Shown in pieces: positions 53,056-61,662 of a stretch of 64,000 nucleotides of DNA (positions within the stretch are counted from its first letter, which is position 1; every line of letters begins with the position of its first letter). The notes beneath the pieces are model-generated. The model made no database searches. It worked only from the letters and a program-made list of their open reading frames with translations, and had not been told where the DNA came from. The translations under genes and the position numbers were made by a program. The stretch covers positions 1 to 64,000 of the forward strand of contig JAZPXL010000057.1 of assembly GCA_045543615.1 (NCBI GenBank). The letters are read 5' to 3'. The DNA is from CAG-390 sp045543615. GTDB lineage: Bacteria; Bacillota; Clostridia; Oscillospirales; CAG-272.

Positions 53056-53817
53056 ATGGAACAAAACAAGAGGATTCTTATAGCAGACGAAAATGCGACG
53101 GAGCGTCGCTCACTTGGCGATGGCCTGAGAAGAGCAGGTTTTACAAGAGTTGAAGAAGCCGCCGACGGCGAGGAGGCACTATCAAAGATTTCAATGGGAG
53201 GATATGATATTGCCATTATTGACGTATGGCTCTCAAAGCTTGACGGAATATCTGTACTCCGTCAAAGTCGCTTGATTGATTCAAGTGGAGCTACTCTGCC
53301 ATCGTTTATAGTGACCTCTCCGGTATCCAATCAACAGCTTTTCATTGAGGCTATGAATTCCGGCGCATCACTTTGTCTACTTAAACCCATAGATCTTCGT
53401 TCACTTTGCGAGCATCTCGGCGAGATCTGCTCGGAGAGAAGCCGTGAGGTTTCAAGAACACCCGATATTGAAACACAGGTTACAAAGATAATTCACCAGA
53501 TAGGCGTTCCTGCTCATATCAAGGGATACCAGTATCTGCGTACAGCAATTTTACTTACTGTCAAAGACAGCGATGTAATAAATTCTGTCACTAAGGTGCT
53601 CTACCCAACCGTTGCAAAGAAGTATCAGACAACAACATCAAGAGTCGAGAGAGCAATTCGCCACGCCATTGAGGTTGCGTGGGACAGAGGAGATGTTGAA
53701 ACTCTCAATTCTTATTTCGGCTACACGATACAAAATGACCGTGGAAAGCCCACAAACAGCGAGTTCATCGCTATGATTGCTGACAATCTGAGACTCAAAT
53801 ATAAGCTGTACAAATAA
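53056..53817 (+). CDS. spo0A: Sporulation master regulator Spo0A
   Basis: Spo0A is the response regulator that starts sporulation. The 253-residue product has a receiver domain (ILIADENATERRS acidic pocket, phospho-Asp in AIIDVWLSKLDG, CLLKPID Lys) and the highly conserved DNA-binding domain (IIHQIGVPAHIKGYQYLR, VTKVLYPTVAKKYQTT, SRVERAIRHAIEVAWDRG, KPTNSEFIAMIADNLRLK). GGAGG precedes ATG 53056. The usual neighbour spoIVB is not here. Confidence 0.97.
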   Translation: MEQNKRILIADENATERRSLGDGLRRAGFTRVEEAADGEEALSKISMGGYDIAIIDVWLSKLDGISVLRQSRLIDSSGATLPSFIVTSPVSNQQLFIEAMNSGASLCLLKPIDLRSLCEHLGEICSERSREVSRTPDIETQVTKIIHQIGVPAHIKGYQYLRTAILLTVKDSDVINSVTKVLYPTVAKKYQTTTSRVERAIRHAIEVAWDRGDVETLNSYFGYTIQNDRGKPTNSEFIAMIADNLRLKYKLYK

Positions 53818-53825
53818 TACCTTTC

Positions 53826-53862
53826 AAAAAAGAAAACCGACGAGTGCGCTCGTCGGTTTTTT
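53826..53862. terminator. Terminator between spo0A and the convergent DUF4129-like gene
   Basis: A 12-bp perfect stem AAAACCGACGAG (53833-53844 with 53849-53860) with a TGCG loop is followed by TTTTTT on the plus strand and TTTTCTTTTTTG on the minus strand, so it works both ways. Confidence 0.92.
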
Positions 53863-53867
53863 CAGCT

Positions 53868-54560
53868 TTATTGCTGTCTGGCTTTTTTCTTTTTCTTTCT
53901 TTTGTCGACGATGACCTCAAGCTCCTCGACCGTCTCGTTTTCGATGACCTCACGACCTCCCGAATAACGAGCAACTTCATATGTATCAAAGAGCAAACGC
54001 TCAACCTCATCCCCCGCAAGCTCCCTTCTCATCTTTGACGGAGTTTGTCTGGGAAGCATTCTGTACCCACCTCTGATTCTGCCAAACATATACTCGGTAA
54101 ATATGTATCTGACACGAATGCTGTTGTCCTCGCTTTGAAATGAATGAGGATTCTTGGCCCTGCCAAAGCGACGGCGACGTTCTCCACGCTCACGGAAAAT
54201 AAAATCCCGCACGTCCTCGCCACGAGCTCTCTTTTTCTCAATTCCCAGCTTCTTTGCAACAACACCAAATACCTTGGAGAAAAATTTTGACACCGCTGAC
54301 GCAACACGGGCCGATGCCTTGGCTATCTTCTCTCGGCTCTCCCTGTCGAAAAGACGCTTGAAGGATCTGACAGTAAGAACTGCGCCACCTCCAAAGAGGA
54401 CTATTGCAATAATCTGAAGCGTGTAATTTCCAATTGAATCGGTAAACAGAAGCGCACCGTAAAGGGTGCAGAATACGTAGAACGCAGAAAGCGCAATTCT
54501 CACGGGAGAGAAGCCACGTGAGCTTGCAATATACGAAAAAGCCTTTTTTATCTTTTTCAT
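53868..54560 (-). CDS. Membrane protein with DUF4129-like C-terminus
   Basis: The 230-residue product has two N-terminal membrane helices (about 18-36 and 46-66), a basic middle (RGERRRRFGRAKNPHSF), and a C-terminal part with TPSKMRREL and LFDTYEVARYSGGREV, which resembles the DUF4129 end found next to MoxR/DUF58 genes. The tail is Lys/Arg rich. It is the last gene of the MoxR-DUF58 cluster, 13 bp after DUF58. The full transglutaminase usually fused to DUF4129 is missing. Confidence 0.65.
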   Translation of the reverse strand: MKKIKKAFSYIASSRGFSPVRIALSAFYVFCTLYGALLFTDSIGNYTLQIIAIVLFGGGAVLTVRSFKRLFDRESREKIAKASARVASAVSKFFSKVFGVVAKKLGIEKKRARGEDVRDFIFRERGERRRRFGRAKNPHSFQSEDNSIRVRYIFTEYMFGRIRGGYRMLPRQTPSKMRRELAGDEVERLLFDTYEVARYSGGREVIENETVEELEVIVDKRKKKKKARQQ

Positions 54561-54572
54561 ATTCTCCCTCCT

Positions 54573-55760
54573 TTAGAAATGTTCTTCGTCCTCTCGGTCA
54601 AACTCACCGAGAAGGACAACTCTAACGCCGTTTCCTCTGCGCTCAAGCTCGTTTATACGAGCGTCAATCTCGCCACTTGGACAGAGAATAAACATCAGCA
54701 TTTCGGTATTATTCTCACCCGAGGCAAGCATATCGTCAAGCAACGCAGGGAAAGAGCCACCGTCAGCAGCTCTCATCTCTGCCATACCCTTGAAAATGTC
54801 GATCATATGCGCCTCTCCACCCTCAATAGGATAGCTCTGCGTCATACTACCGTCGGGCTTTTTGCAGTTTGAGAAGAAACCGACGCTGTATCCGCCATAT
54901 ATCGCCTTACGAATCAGGTGCGCTGAATATGACAGCGCAAGGTCAGTTCTTCTTTCATACTCCGGAGTGTCAATTCCCGAATCACGCTCAAGATGATAGT
55001 CAATAAAAATTGCAAATCTGCGACCTGCGCAAAACTCACGGTCATTGACCTTGAGTGGTGAGCCACTACTGCCTGCCGTCATATAGGTTCTTGCGCTAAC
55101 CTTGAAGTTTATTTGCGAGACGGTATCTCCAAAGCGATAGTCACGCACGCCTGAAACAGTAAAGGGATCTGCAAAGAGCTGGCGCAACGCCCTCTCCTCG
55201 CCCACACTCATACTGACAGGTGGTATCATCGGCTCAATGTCGAGTGGACGGGGATATACATATATCTCAGCCGGGCAATCAAACACCACCTCGCCAACTC
55301 GCTTTTGAATTATAGCTGTCTGCAGCTTGTAATGCCCACGCTTGAGGCAGATGAGCTTGTGACGGCGTCGTATGCGCATATATGGCCAGAGGTTGAAGCG
55401 AGATACGAAATATTGCATTCCGTCCTTCTTCGGTGGCTCAAACTCCGTAAGCCTCAGCTCATTGTATAGGTACGCCTCGATGTCAATTCCGAGGATTGGG
55501 AAAAATCCACGATTGCACACCGTTTCGATAAGCTCCACCTCATCCCCTGCATAAACACCACTTTCAGTAAATTCACGGGTATAGGTGATATTAGGCAGAT
55601 TGCGATCACGAATTGCAATATAAATCTTCCACAATATAAATAACGCCAAAAGCCCGAGCACCGTCCAAAAAACATATGGAAATGCAGGTGAATACAAAAA
55701 TGTCGCTATTCCCTCAACTATCGCCGTACCAATATTTTCGAGAAACGAAAAAATATCCAT
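54573..55760 (-). CDS. DUF58 family protein
   Basis: The 395-residue product has two or so N-terminal membrane spans (about 15-45), a beta-rich region (YTREFTESGVYAGDEVELIE), the DUF58 signature GVRDYRFGDTVSQINFKVSA, and a C-terminal vWA-like fold (AIFIDYHLE). DUF58 proteins are typically encoded next to MoxR ATPases and are thought to be their clients. It lies six bases after MoxR. Confidence 0.92.
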   Translation of the reverse strand: MDIFSFLENIGTAIVEGIATFLYSPAFPYVFWTVLGLLALFILWKIYIAIRDRNLPNITYTREFTESGVYAGDEVELIETVCNRGFFPILGIDIEAYLYNELRLTEFEPPKKDGMQYFVSRFNLWPYMRIRRRHKLICLKRGHYKLQTAIIQKRVGEVVFDCPAEIYVYPRPLDIEPMIPPVSMSVGEERALRQLFADPFTVSGVRDYRFGDTVSQINFKVSARTYMTAGSSGSPLKVNDREFCAGRRFAIFIDYHLERDSGIDTPEYERRTDLALSYSAHLIRKAIYGGYSVGFFSNCKKPDGSMTQSYPIEGGEAHMIDIFKGMAEMRAADGGSFPALLDDMLASGENNTEMLMFILCPSGEIDARINELERRGNGVRVVLLGEFDREDEEHF

Positions 55761-55766
55761 AGGTGA

Positions 55767-56729
55767 TTATACTCCGGCAAATACAGCCTCGGTAGGCACT
55801 CTGGTAGATTTGAGAATATCCTCAATTACCTTCTCAAGCGCACCACGGCGAATTCTTGCAGCAGATTCAAGCATAATTCTGTGGTCAAGAACGGGATGTG
55901 CTGCACGCTGAATATCATCAGGAAGAACATAAGAACGACCACTGATAGCAGCATAACCCTTTGCCGCCTTCATAAGCGCAAGCGCACCTCTGGGGCTGAC
56001 ACCAAGAAGAACGCCGGGATATGTGCGTGTTGCCTCAACTATCGAAGAGATGTAATCCATAAGCTCAGGGCAAATGTAAATCTCAGGGAGAAGCGCGATA
56101 GCCTCGATCAGCTCCTCGGCTGTGACAACAGCCTCAAGGCTCTCAAGGGGGCTTGACTTATCAAAGCGAGCAAGAATACCAACACTTTCCGAGTGAGAGG
56201 GATATTCCATCTTGCCCTTCATAAGAAAACGGTCAAGCTGAGCCTCAGGAAGAGGGAATGTACCAAGTGTTTCAACAGGGTTCTGTGTCGCAATTACCAT
56301 AAAGGGAGTGGCAAGAGGATAGGTCTTGCCGTCAATGGTAGCCTGCTTCTCTTCCATACACTCAAGAAGTCCCGACTGAGTTTTTGGAGTTGCACGGTTG
56401 ATCTCATCGGCAAGAAGAATATTTGTAAATACAGGGCCACGAACAAATTCAAATTCGGAGCTCTTCATATTGAAGAAGTTGACACCTGTAATGTCCGAGG
56501 GGAGAAGGTCGGGTGTAAACTGAATACGCTTGAAGTCGCATCCAACACTTGCAGCCAGAGACTTGATAAGCATTGTCTTTCCCGTTCCGGGAACATCCTC
56601 AAGAAGCACGTGTCCACCACAGAGCATTGAAACACAAATCATATCAATTGTGCTGTCCTTGCCGACGATGACCTTTGCAATATTCTCTTTTACTCTTGTG
56701 TATACGCTGGTAATAATTTCGCAGTTCAT
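55767..56729 (-). CDS. MoxR family AAA+ ATPase
   Basis: The 320-residue product is a MoxR-type chaperone: Walker A EDVPGTGKTMLIKSLA, DLLPSDITGVNFFN, Walker B NILLADEINRATPKTQSGLLE, FMVIATQNPVETLGTFPLPEAQLDRFL and sensor 2 GVSPRGALALMKAAKGYA. ATG 56729 follows GGAGG. It follows the degenerate PHP gene and heads the MoxR-DUF58-DUF4129-like set. Confidence 0.96.
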   Translation of the reverse strand: MNCEIITSVYTRVKENIAKVIVGKDSTIDMICVSMLCGGHVLLEDVPGTGKTMLIKSLAASVGCDFKRIQFTPDLLPSDITGVNFFNMKSSEFEFVRGPVFTNILLADEINRATPKTQSGLLECMEEKQATIDGKTYPLATPFMVIATQNPVETLGTFPLPEAQLDRFLMKGKMEYPSHSESVGILARFDKSSPLESLEAVVTAEELIEAIALLPEIYICPELMDYISSIVEATRTYPGVLLGVSPRGALALMKAAKGYAAISGRSYVLPDDIQRAAHPVLDHRIMLESAARIRRGALEKVIEDILKSTRVPTEAVFAGV

Positions 56730-56772
56730 TCAGAATTCCTCCAAATTTATGTACATATAATATTTTCCATAT

Positions 56773-57486
56773 TTAAATAGACTCAATAAATCTCGGATAC
56801 GGCCTTGCACCTGCAAGCCTCTTGGCAGTTTTTTCCGCAAGCATTTGGGTTCTGTCATCGCCAAGTATGTCAAGCACTCTCCAAAGCCTCTCAGGTGGTT
56901 TATCACATTCACCACCAAGCGCATCACCAAGGGAAACAATATATCCGTTGTCGATCCAATTCAGATAACGCTTTTTGTTCTTAATTCCACCAAATCCCGA
57001 GAACGCCGAAATGTCAAGCTGACCGACAAAGCCCAGCGCAAACAATGACTCAGCATATTCAATTGGATGACGGTTGAGATGCGCAATCAAAACATCAAAA
57101 TCACTACTCACAAGTCCACTTAGAACGTCAATGAGGTAAGAATCCCACTCAGTCTGTGGCATATCTGCAATAATAAGCCTCGTTCCGTCAACGGCAAGCC
57201 GATAAATATCGGGCATAGTATTGAGCCTCTCGTCAACAAGAACCTCAGCACCCATATAAACCTTTGGCATATCTTTATTATATATGGAAGCAAAATCGCC
57301 AACTGCACGCCGTCTTGCCGTAGCAAACCTTGATATCGTAGTCCTTGACGGTGTGTAGTACGGAGTGGCAACAACTGCACCGATACCCATTTCACAGTAT
57401 TGCCTCAAACAAACGGCAGCCTCCTCTTTATTCTTGCATCCACCATCAGCACCCGGCAAAACCTTTGCCGTAACATCAATCATCAT
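56773..57486 (-). CDS. Degenerate PHP/CpsB-like protein, probable pseudoenzyme
   Basis: The 237-residue product follows the plan of CpsB/YwqE manganese-dependent tyrosine phosphatases (MIDVTAKVLPGADGG for MIDIHCHILPxxDDG; ATPYY for ATPHH; GAEVLV for GxEIxx; IAHLNRHP for IAHPER; SLGDALGG for SDAHN). Most metal-binding His residues are replaced (HxH to TxK, HH to YY, final DAH to DAL), so phosphatase activity is unlikely. It was a paralogue kept for another role, perhaps in the adjacent MoxR operon (43 bp downstream). GGAGG lies nine bases before ATG 57486. Confidence 0.72.
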   Translation of the reverse strand: MMIDVTAKVLPGADGGCKNKEEAAVCLRQYCEMGIGAVVATPYYTPSRTTISRFATARRRAVGDFASIYNKDMPKVYMGAEVLVDERLNTMPDIYRLAVDGTRLIIADMPQTEWDSYLIDVLSGLVSSDFDVLIAHLNRHPIEYAESLFALGFVGQLDISAFSGFGGIKNKKRYLNWIDNGYIVSLGDALGGECDKPPERLWRVLDILGDDRTQMLAEKTAKRLAGARPYPRFIESI

Positions 57487-57534
57487 AAAAGGCCACCTCC
57501 GTTCATTTTTGCTTATATTGGAATATAATATAAT

Positions 57535-57563
57535 ATTATATCAAACAACAAACTCAAAGTCAA
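57535..57563 (-). promoter_or_regulatory. Promoter of the PHP-MoxR-DUF58 operon
   Basis: On the minus strand TTGACT (57563-57558) and TATAAT (57540-57535) are 17 bp apart, about 49 bp before ATG 57486. The rest of 57564-57749 shows only A/T-rich DNA. Confidence 0.82.
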
Positions 57564-57749
57564 TCACTTTCCACAAAAAACAGCTTTTGTACTTTTTTCG
57601 CAACTAAGACGATACAAGAATTACATTTTTCATTTTCAATTGATTTTGATTTTCATAACAGTTTGTTCATTAAAACAAAAGCCGTCAAATTTAATAAAAA
57701 ATATGCAAAAATTCTTAACTAATTATAACACTATGTACACGATTTGTTA

Positions 57750-57778
57750 TTGATTTCAATATTTTAAAATGATAAAAT
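57750..57778 (+). promoter_or_regulatory. Promoter of the leucine-rich-repeat gene
   Basis: TTGATT (57750-57755) and TAAAAT (57773-57778) are 17 bp apart, leaving a leader of about 105 bases that contains a small GGGTTGCGCAACTG palindrome near 57833. Confidence 0.65.
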
Positions 57779-57890
57779 AAAGATGGTTAGATCAGGCAAT
57801 AATCTAATCACAAAGCACACTCGCACCCACGGGTTGCGCAACTGCTTGTAAATACCTATCCGAACAAAAATACTTAAAGGAGGCAGGATT

Positions 57891-60800
57891 ATGAAGAAAT
57901 CTCTAAAGCTCACACTTGCACTTACAATTGTTCTGCTTGTATGCTCGCTTATCATTGCGGCGTGCGACGGCAACAACACACCCACCAAAGACCCCGACGA
58001 CACAACAGTCGCCGACGTGACAAGCGAAGAGCTGGGGGGCGGCGACAACACAACTGACGCAGACGAAACTACATCTGCGCCCACCACTCCACCCACACCA
58101 ACCACTCCATCTCACGTCCATAGCTTTAGCAATTGGACCGAAACAATCTCTGCCACCTGCGAGGGTGAGGGCAGACAAGAACGCTCTTGCGAATGTGGAA
58201 GAGTTGAAAGAAAGGCAATAGCCCAAAAGGAGCACACCACCGAGAGTGGCAAGTGCGAGGGCTGTGGCGAGGAAATTTTTCCCGACTACTTCTCTTTTAA
58301 ACTCGAATACGGCAAAACCGGCTACCAAGTAACTGCAAGTGGCGACAATCTGCCCGAGAATTTAGTTTTCCCCTCCACCTACCGTGGACTGCCCGTAACG
58401 AAGGTTTCGATTACAACCAACAATTACGAGCAGATCAAGAGCATCACGTCTCCGGTAATTTCTTTCGATGTGTATAAGTTTGTCAATCTCGAAAAGCTCA
58501 ATGTCCCCGAAGACCTCACAAATTATCAAAAAAACGGCATAAATAAGACGCATCCGTTTATCACAATAGTTGACAACTGCGTATATTTCGGAGACAGTGA
58601 AAACCCATACAGAGTTCTCCTTTCGTTTATGGATAATGAAGCCGAGACGCTCACAATTTCGGACAGAACAGAAGTAATTGCAAACAATGCATTGTCATTC
58701 CACGAAAATATAACTCATATCACAATTCCCGACAGCGTCAGATTTATCGGAGATTATGCTTTTGAGTGCCTTACAAAGCTTGAGAACATAACACTCGGCA
58801 AAAATGTAGAAAAAATCGGCGATTACGCTTTCAGTTATTGCCTCAAGCTCACAAGCATTTCCATAGGCGACAAGGTGCAAAGCATAGGAAGCCACGCATT
58901 TAGCGAGTGTCGTGAACTGAATACCGTAACTCTTGGAAGTGGCGTTAAATCTATCGGCGAATATGCATTTGCGTCCTGTGTTTCTCTTGAGAGCCTGACA
59001 CTTCCCGACGGAATATCGAGCATAGGCCCAAACGCATTCCTATACTCAGGCATAACCTTTACCTCTTACAAAGGCTGCGATTACCTTGGCACAAAGGATA
59101 ACCCCTACTACTGTCTGGTGGACGTCTCGCAAAACAACTATTTATCACGCATTGTTCTGCACGAGGACACAAAAATTCTCATCCCCGGTGCATTCAGTGG
59201 CTCAAATATAATCTCGGTACAAATAAACGATGGCGTTACTGTTATCCCGGCTTTTATGTTCTCGGGCAACAAGGTAAGTACGGTAGTGCTTCCCGATACC
59301 ATAACTCATATCGGAAACAACGCATTCAGTGGTTGCGCCTTGCTATTTAGTATCGATATACCCGAAAACGTGGTATATATAGGCGAAAATGCTTTTTCCG
59401 ACTGCGCAAGTCTTCAAAGCATCAGCCTTGGCAAAAACGTAAAGCAAATTCCGAAAAACTTCGCAAGCGAATGCCGATCACTTGGGTATGTCGATCTCTC
59501 CGCCGTCAGCGAAATTGGAGACTATGCGTTCGCCAACTGTAAGTCTCTTACAAGCTTGAGTCTTACGAGCGAAAACCTCAAGCACATCGGCAACTATGCG
59601 TTTGACGGCTGCTCCGCAATTCAAAGCATAAAGCTTTCAGATTCACTTGAGTCAATCGGAGGTTATGCGTTTGACGGCTGCACCTCCCTCTCGGAAATAA
59701 CGATTCCCAATTCTGTAAGATCTGTGGGTGGATACGCATTTTCAGATTGCAAAAACCTTCGCAAGGTAACTTTTGGCGAGGGCTTGAGCAAGATCAGTAA
59801 CTACTGCTTCTATAATTGCACTGCTCTGAAGGAGATCAATTATTCAAAGTCCATCGAGAATATCGGCGCATATGCATTTGCTAATTGCACTTCTATTGAA
59901 AAAATCGTACTTTCCGACAGCATCAGAACCATCGGCAAGTATGCATTCTCGCACTGCACATCGGCAGAAAGTATCCATCTTGGCGTAAACATTGAGTCAA
60001 TTGGTACAAAGGCTCTGGCGACGGGCGCAAGCCGTCACATCGTTTATGCAAATGACTTCTTGGATCTTTGTCAGATCGATGCGGCTTATCCGATACTTGG
60101 CACAATTAATGAGCTGTATATTAACGGCAAGCTTATAGATGAGGTTGTCCTTCCCGAAGGTATCGAAAGAATAACAGGAAATATCTTCCGTGGCTGGAAC
60201 GGACTTGTGAGCATCACAATTCCCGACAGCGTAAAGGTTATTGAAGACGGTGCATTTGAGAATTGCAAGAAACTCAAAACAGTTATTATCGGCAATGGAG
60301 TTGAGGTGATAGGCGAGGGCGCATTCAAGGGCTGTACATCTCTCGGAAGCGTCACCTTTGGCAAGAATGTCAAGTCCATAGGCAAGAACGCATTTACAAA
60401 TACTGTACTCAAAACAGTAGTGCTCAACGAAGGACTTGAGAGCATCGGCGAGGGCGCATTCAAGGGCTGTGCATCTCTCGCAAACGTCACCTTTGGCAAG
60501 AATATCAAGTCCATAGGCAAGAACGCATTTACAAATACTGCACTCAAAACAGTAGTGCTCAACGAAGGACTTGAGAGCATCGGTGAGGGCGCATTCAGCA
60601 ATATTCAAGCACTCACAAAGGTTACTCTCTCCTCCACCATCAAGAGCTTTGGTGAGATGGTATTTGCAAACTGTAATTATCTCAAAACCATAGAGGTTGA
60701 TAGCCTCAAAACCTGGCTTGGTTTCGACTTCCCAACGATTACAAGCAACCCCATCTCCACAGGCCGTGAGCTTTATGTAGGCGGAGAGAAGCTTGTAAAC

Positions 60801-61238
60801 CTCACAATTCCCGAGGACATCACCGAGATCAAGCAAAACGCATTTGTATACGCAAGCTTTATTGAGAGCGTAAGCATAGGTGATCACGTAAAGAGCATTG
60901 GTGAGGGCGCATTCTATAAGTGTCAGGGTCTTACAAGCTTCAACACAGGGGACGGCGTTGAATTTATAGGAGACAGCGCACTTCTCTCTTGCAGCAAGCT
61001 CGAGACAGTCATAATCGGAAAGTCGGTCAAGACTATTGACAGCTGTGCATTCTACAACTGCCCAAAGCTTGCAAGCGTAACTCTCAACGTAGCTCTGAGT
61101 GAAATCGGAAGCTCTGCTTTCGGTGGTTGCAAGGCTCTAACAAACGTCATCTTCAACGGAAACGCTGAAGAGTGGCAAGCAATAAACAAGACCACAGGCA
61201 ATGACCATCTTACAGATGCAACAATAAAGTTCAACTGA
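57891..61238 (+). CDS. BspA-type leucine-rich-repeat surface lipoprotein
   Basis: The 1115-residue product has a lipoprotein signal ending IIAAC (Cys25), a Thr/Asp/Pro linker, and a small Cys-rich domain (HSFSNWTETISATC, CECGR, CEGCGEE, about 75-130). Some 25 or more BspA/LRR_5 repeats follow, each near 23 residues with the pattern IGDYAFSxCxxLxSIxLGxxVxSI. There is no sortase signal, SLH or other wall anchor, so attachment is by lipid. The family includes adhesins; the ligand is unknown. AAAGGAGG precedes ATG 57891. Two 135-bp units inside are almost identical. Confidence 0.9.
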   Translation: MKKSLKLTLALTIVLLVCSLIIAACDGNNTPTKDPDDTTVADVTSEELGGGDNTTDADETTSAPTTPPTPTTPSHVHSFSNWTETISATCEGEGRQERSCECGRVERKAIAQKEHTTESGKCEGCGEEIFPDYFSFKLEYGKTGYQVTASGDNLPENLVFPSTYRGLPVTKVSITTNNYEQIKSITSPVISFDVYKFVNLEKLNVPEDLTNYQKNGINKTHPFITIVDNCVYFGDSENPYRVLLSFMDNEAETLTISDRTEVIANNALSFHENITHITIPDSVRFIGDYAFECLTKLENITLGKNVEKIGDYAFSYCLKLTSISIGDKVQSIGSHAFSECRELNTVTLGSGVKSIGEYAFASCVSLESLTLPDGISSIGPNAFLYSGITFTSYKGCDYLGTKDNPYYCLVDVSQNNYLSRIVLHEDTKILIPGAFSGSNIISVQINDGVTVIPAFMFSGNKVSTVVLPDTITHIGNNAFSGCALLFSIDIPENVVYIGENAFSDCASLQSISLGKNVKQIPKNFASECRSLGYVDLSAVSEIGDYAFANCKSLTSLSLTSENLKHIGNYAFDGCSAIQSIKLSDSLESIGGYAFDGCTSLSEITIPNSVRSVGGYAFSDCKNLRKVTFGEGLSKISNYCFYNCTALKEINYSKSIENIGAYAFANCTSIEKIVLSDSIRTIGKYAFSHCTSAESIHLGVNIESIGTKALATGASRHIVYANDFLDLCQIDAAYPILGTINELYINGKLIDEVVLPEGIERITGNIFRGWNGLVSITIPDSVKVIEDGAFENCKKLKTVIIGNGVEVIGEGAFKGCTSLGSVTFGKNVKSIGKNAFTNTVLKTVVLNEGLESIGEGAFKGCASLANVTFGKNIKSIGKNAFTNTALKTVVLNEGLESIGEGAFSNIQALTKVTLSSTIKSFGEMVFANCNYLKTIEVDSLKTWLGFDFPTITSNPISTGRELYVGGEKLVNLTIPEDITEIKQNAFVYASFIESVSIGDHVKSIGEGAFYKCQGLTSFNTGDGVEFIGDSALLSCSKLETVIIGKSVKTIDSCAFYNCPKLASVTLNVALSEIGSSAFGGCKALTNVIFNGNAEEWQAINKTTGNDHLTDATIKFN
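60314..60583 (+). repeat. Two tandem 135-bp near-identical units within the LRR gene
   Basis: Units 60314-60448 and 60449-60583 encode the same 45 residues with few changes (GEGAFKGCxSLxxVTFGKN). They keep frame and point to recent duplication or copy-number variation. Confidence 0.9.
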
Positions 61239-61280
61239 TAGGCGTAGAGAGATTAAAAAACAGCATTATAACTTAAATAA

Positions 61281-61318
61281 AAAACCAAAGGGATGGCGAA
61301 AGCCATCCCTTTGGTTTT
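61281..61318. terminator. Terminator after the LRR gene and the distal tRNA-like copy
   Basis: A 17-bp stem AAAACCAAAGGGATGGC (61281-61297 with 61302-61318) with a four-base loop is followed by TTTTGG on the plus strand and TTTTTTATTTAAG on the minus strand. It serves convergent transcripts. Confidence 0.85.
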
Positions 61319-61369
61319 GGTGCACCTGACAGGGGTCTTTGAACCTAAATTTGCGTACATTATTTGTGC
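61318..61369 (-). pseudogene. Truncated tRNA-Leu-like copy A (52 nt, CCA end)
   Basis: On the minus strand the last 20 bases equal the tRNA-Leu 3' end including CCA. The middle keeps TTTAGG joined to TTC-GACCCC, as if 22 bases between two AGG triplets were lost, and the 5' end keeps only GCAC. It is followed by a terminator hairpin, like the intact tRNA. Confidence 0.7.
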
Positions 61370-61490
61370 GAAACCAAAACTAAGCGATAGTACGCAAATA
61401 TTCTGTGTTGCTTTGCAACACAGAGAGCTTCTCGCCCATAGCTAATACAATAAAGTCCTTATGGATGGCAAGAGCCATCCATAAGGACTT

Positions 61491-61540
61491 TGGTGCACCT
61501 GACAGGGGTCTGAACCTAAATTTGCGTACTTTATTTGTGC
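61491..61540 (-). pseudogene. Truncated tRNA-Leu-like copy B (50 nt, CCA end)
   Basis: It matches copy A apart from a two-base difference near the T-arm. The 5' flank (TTTTGTTTCGCAC) resembles the flank of the intact gene (TTTGTTTTGCAC), supporting descent from a complete tRNA gene. It cannot fold as a normal tRNA. Confidence 0.7.
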
Positions 61541-61624
61541 GAAACAAAAACTAAGCGATAGTACGCAAATATTCTGTGTTGCTTTGCAACACAGAGAGCT
61601 TCTCCCCCATAGCTATATACAATA

Positions 61625-61662
61625 AAGTCCTTATGGATGGCAAGAGCCATCCATAAGGACTT
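61625..61662 (-). terminator. Terminator of tRNA-Leu
   Basis: A 17-bp perfect stem AAGTCCTTATGGATGGC (61625-61641 with 61646-61662) directly abuts the tRNA CCA end and is followed on the minus strand by TTTATTG. An identical hairpin follows the truncated copy B (61453-61490). Confidence 0.85.

Larger units (their letters stand above)
61318..61662 (-). repeat. Two tandem 172-173 bp repeats downstream of tRNA-Leu
   Basis: Units 61318-61490 and 61491-61662 differ at few positions. Each contains a truncated tRNA-like copy, an inverted repeat ATTTGCGTAC (about 40 bp apart), a hairpin CTGTGTTGC/GCAACACAG, and a terminator hairpin AAGTCCTTATGGATGGC (61453-61490 and 61625-61662). Confidence 0.9.

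Noticed and set aside
60086..60887. Long minus-strand open frames opposite the LRR gene
   Set aside because: They arise from the repetitive codon pattern of the LRR gene read in reverse and have no start signals.
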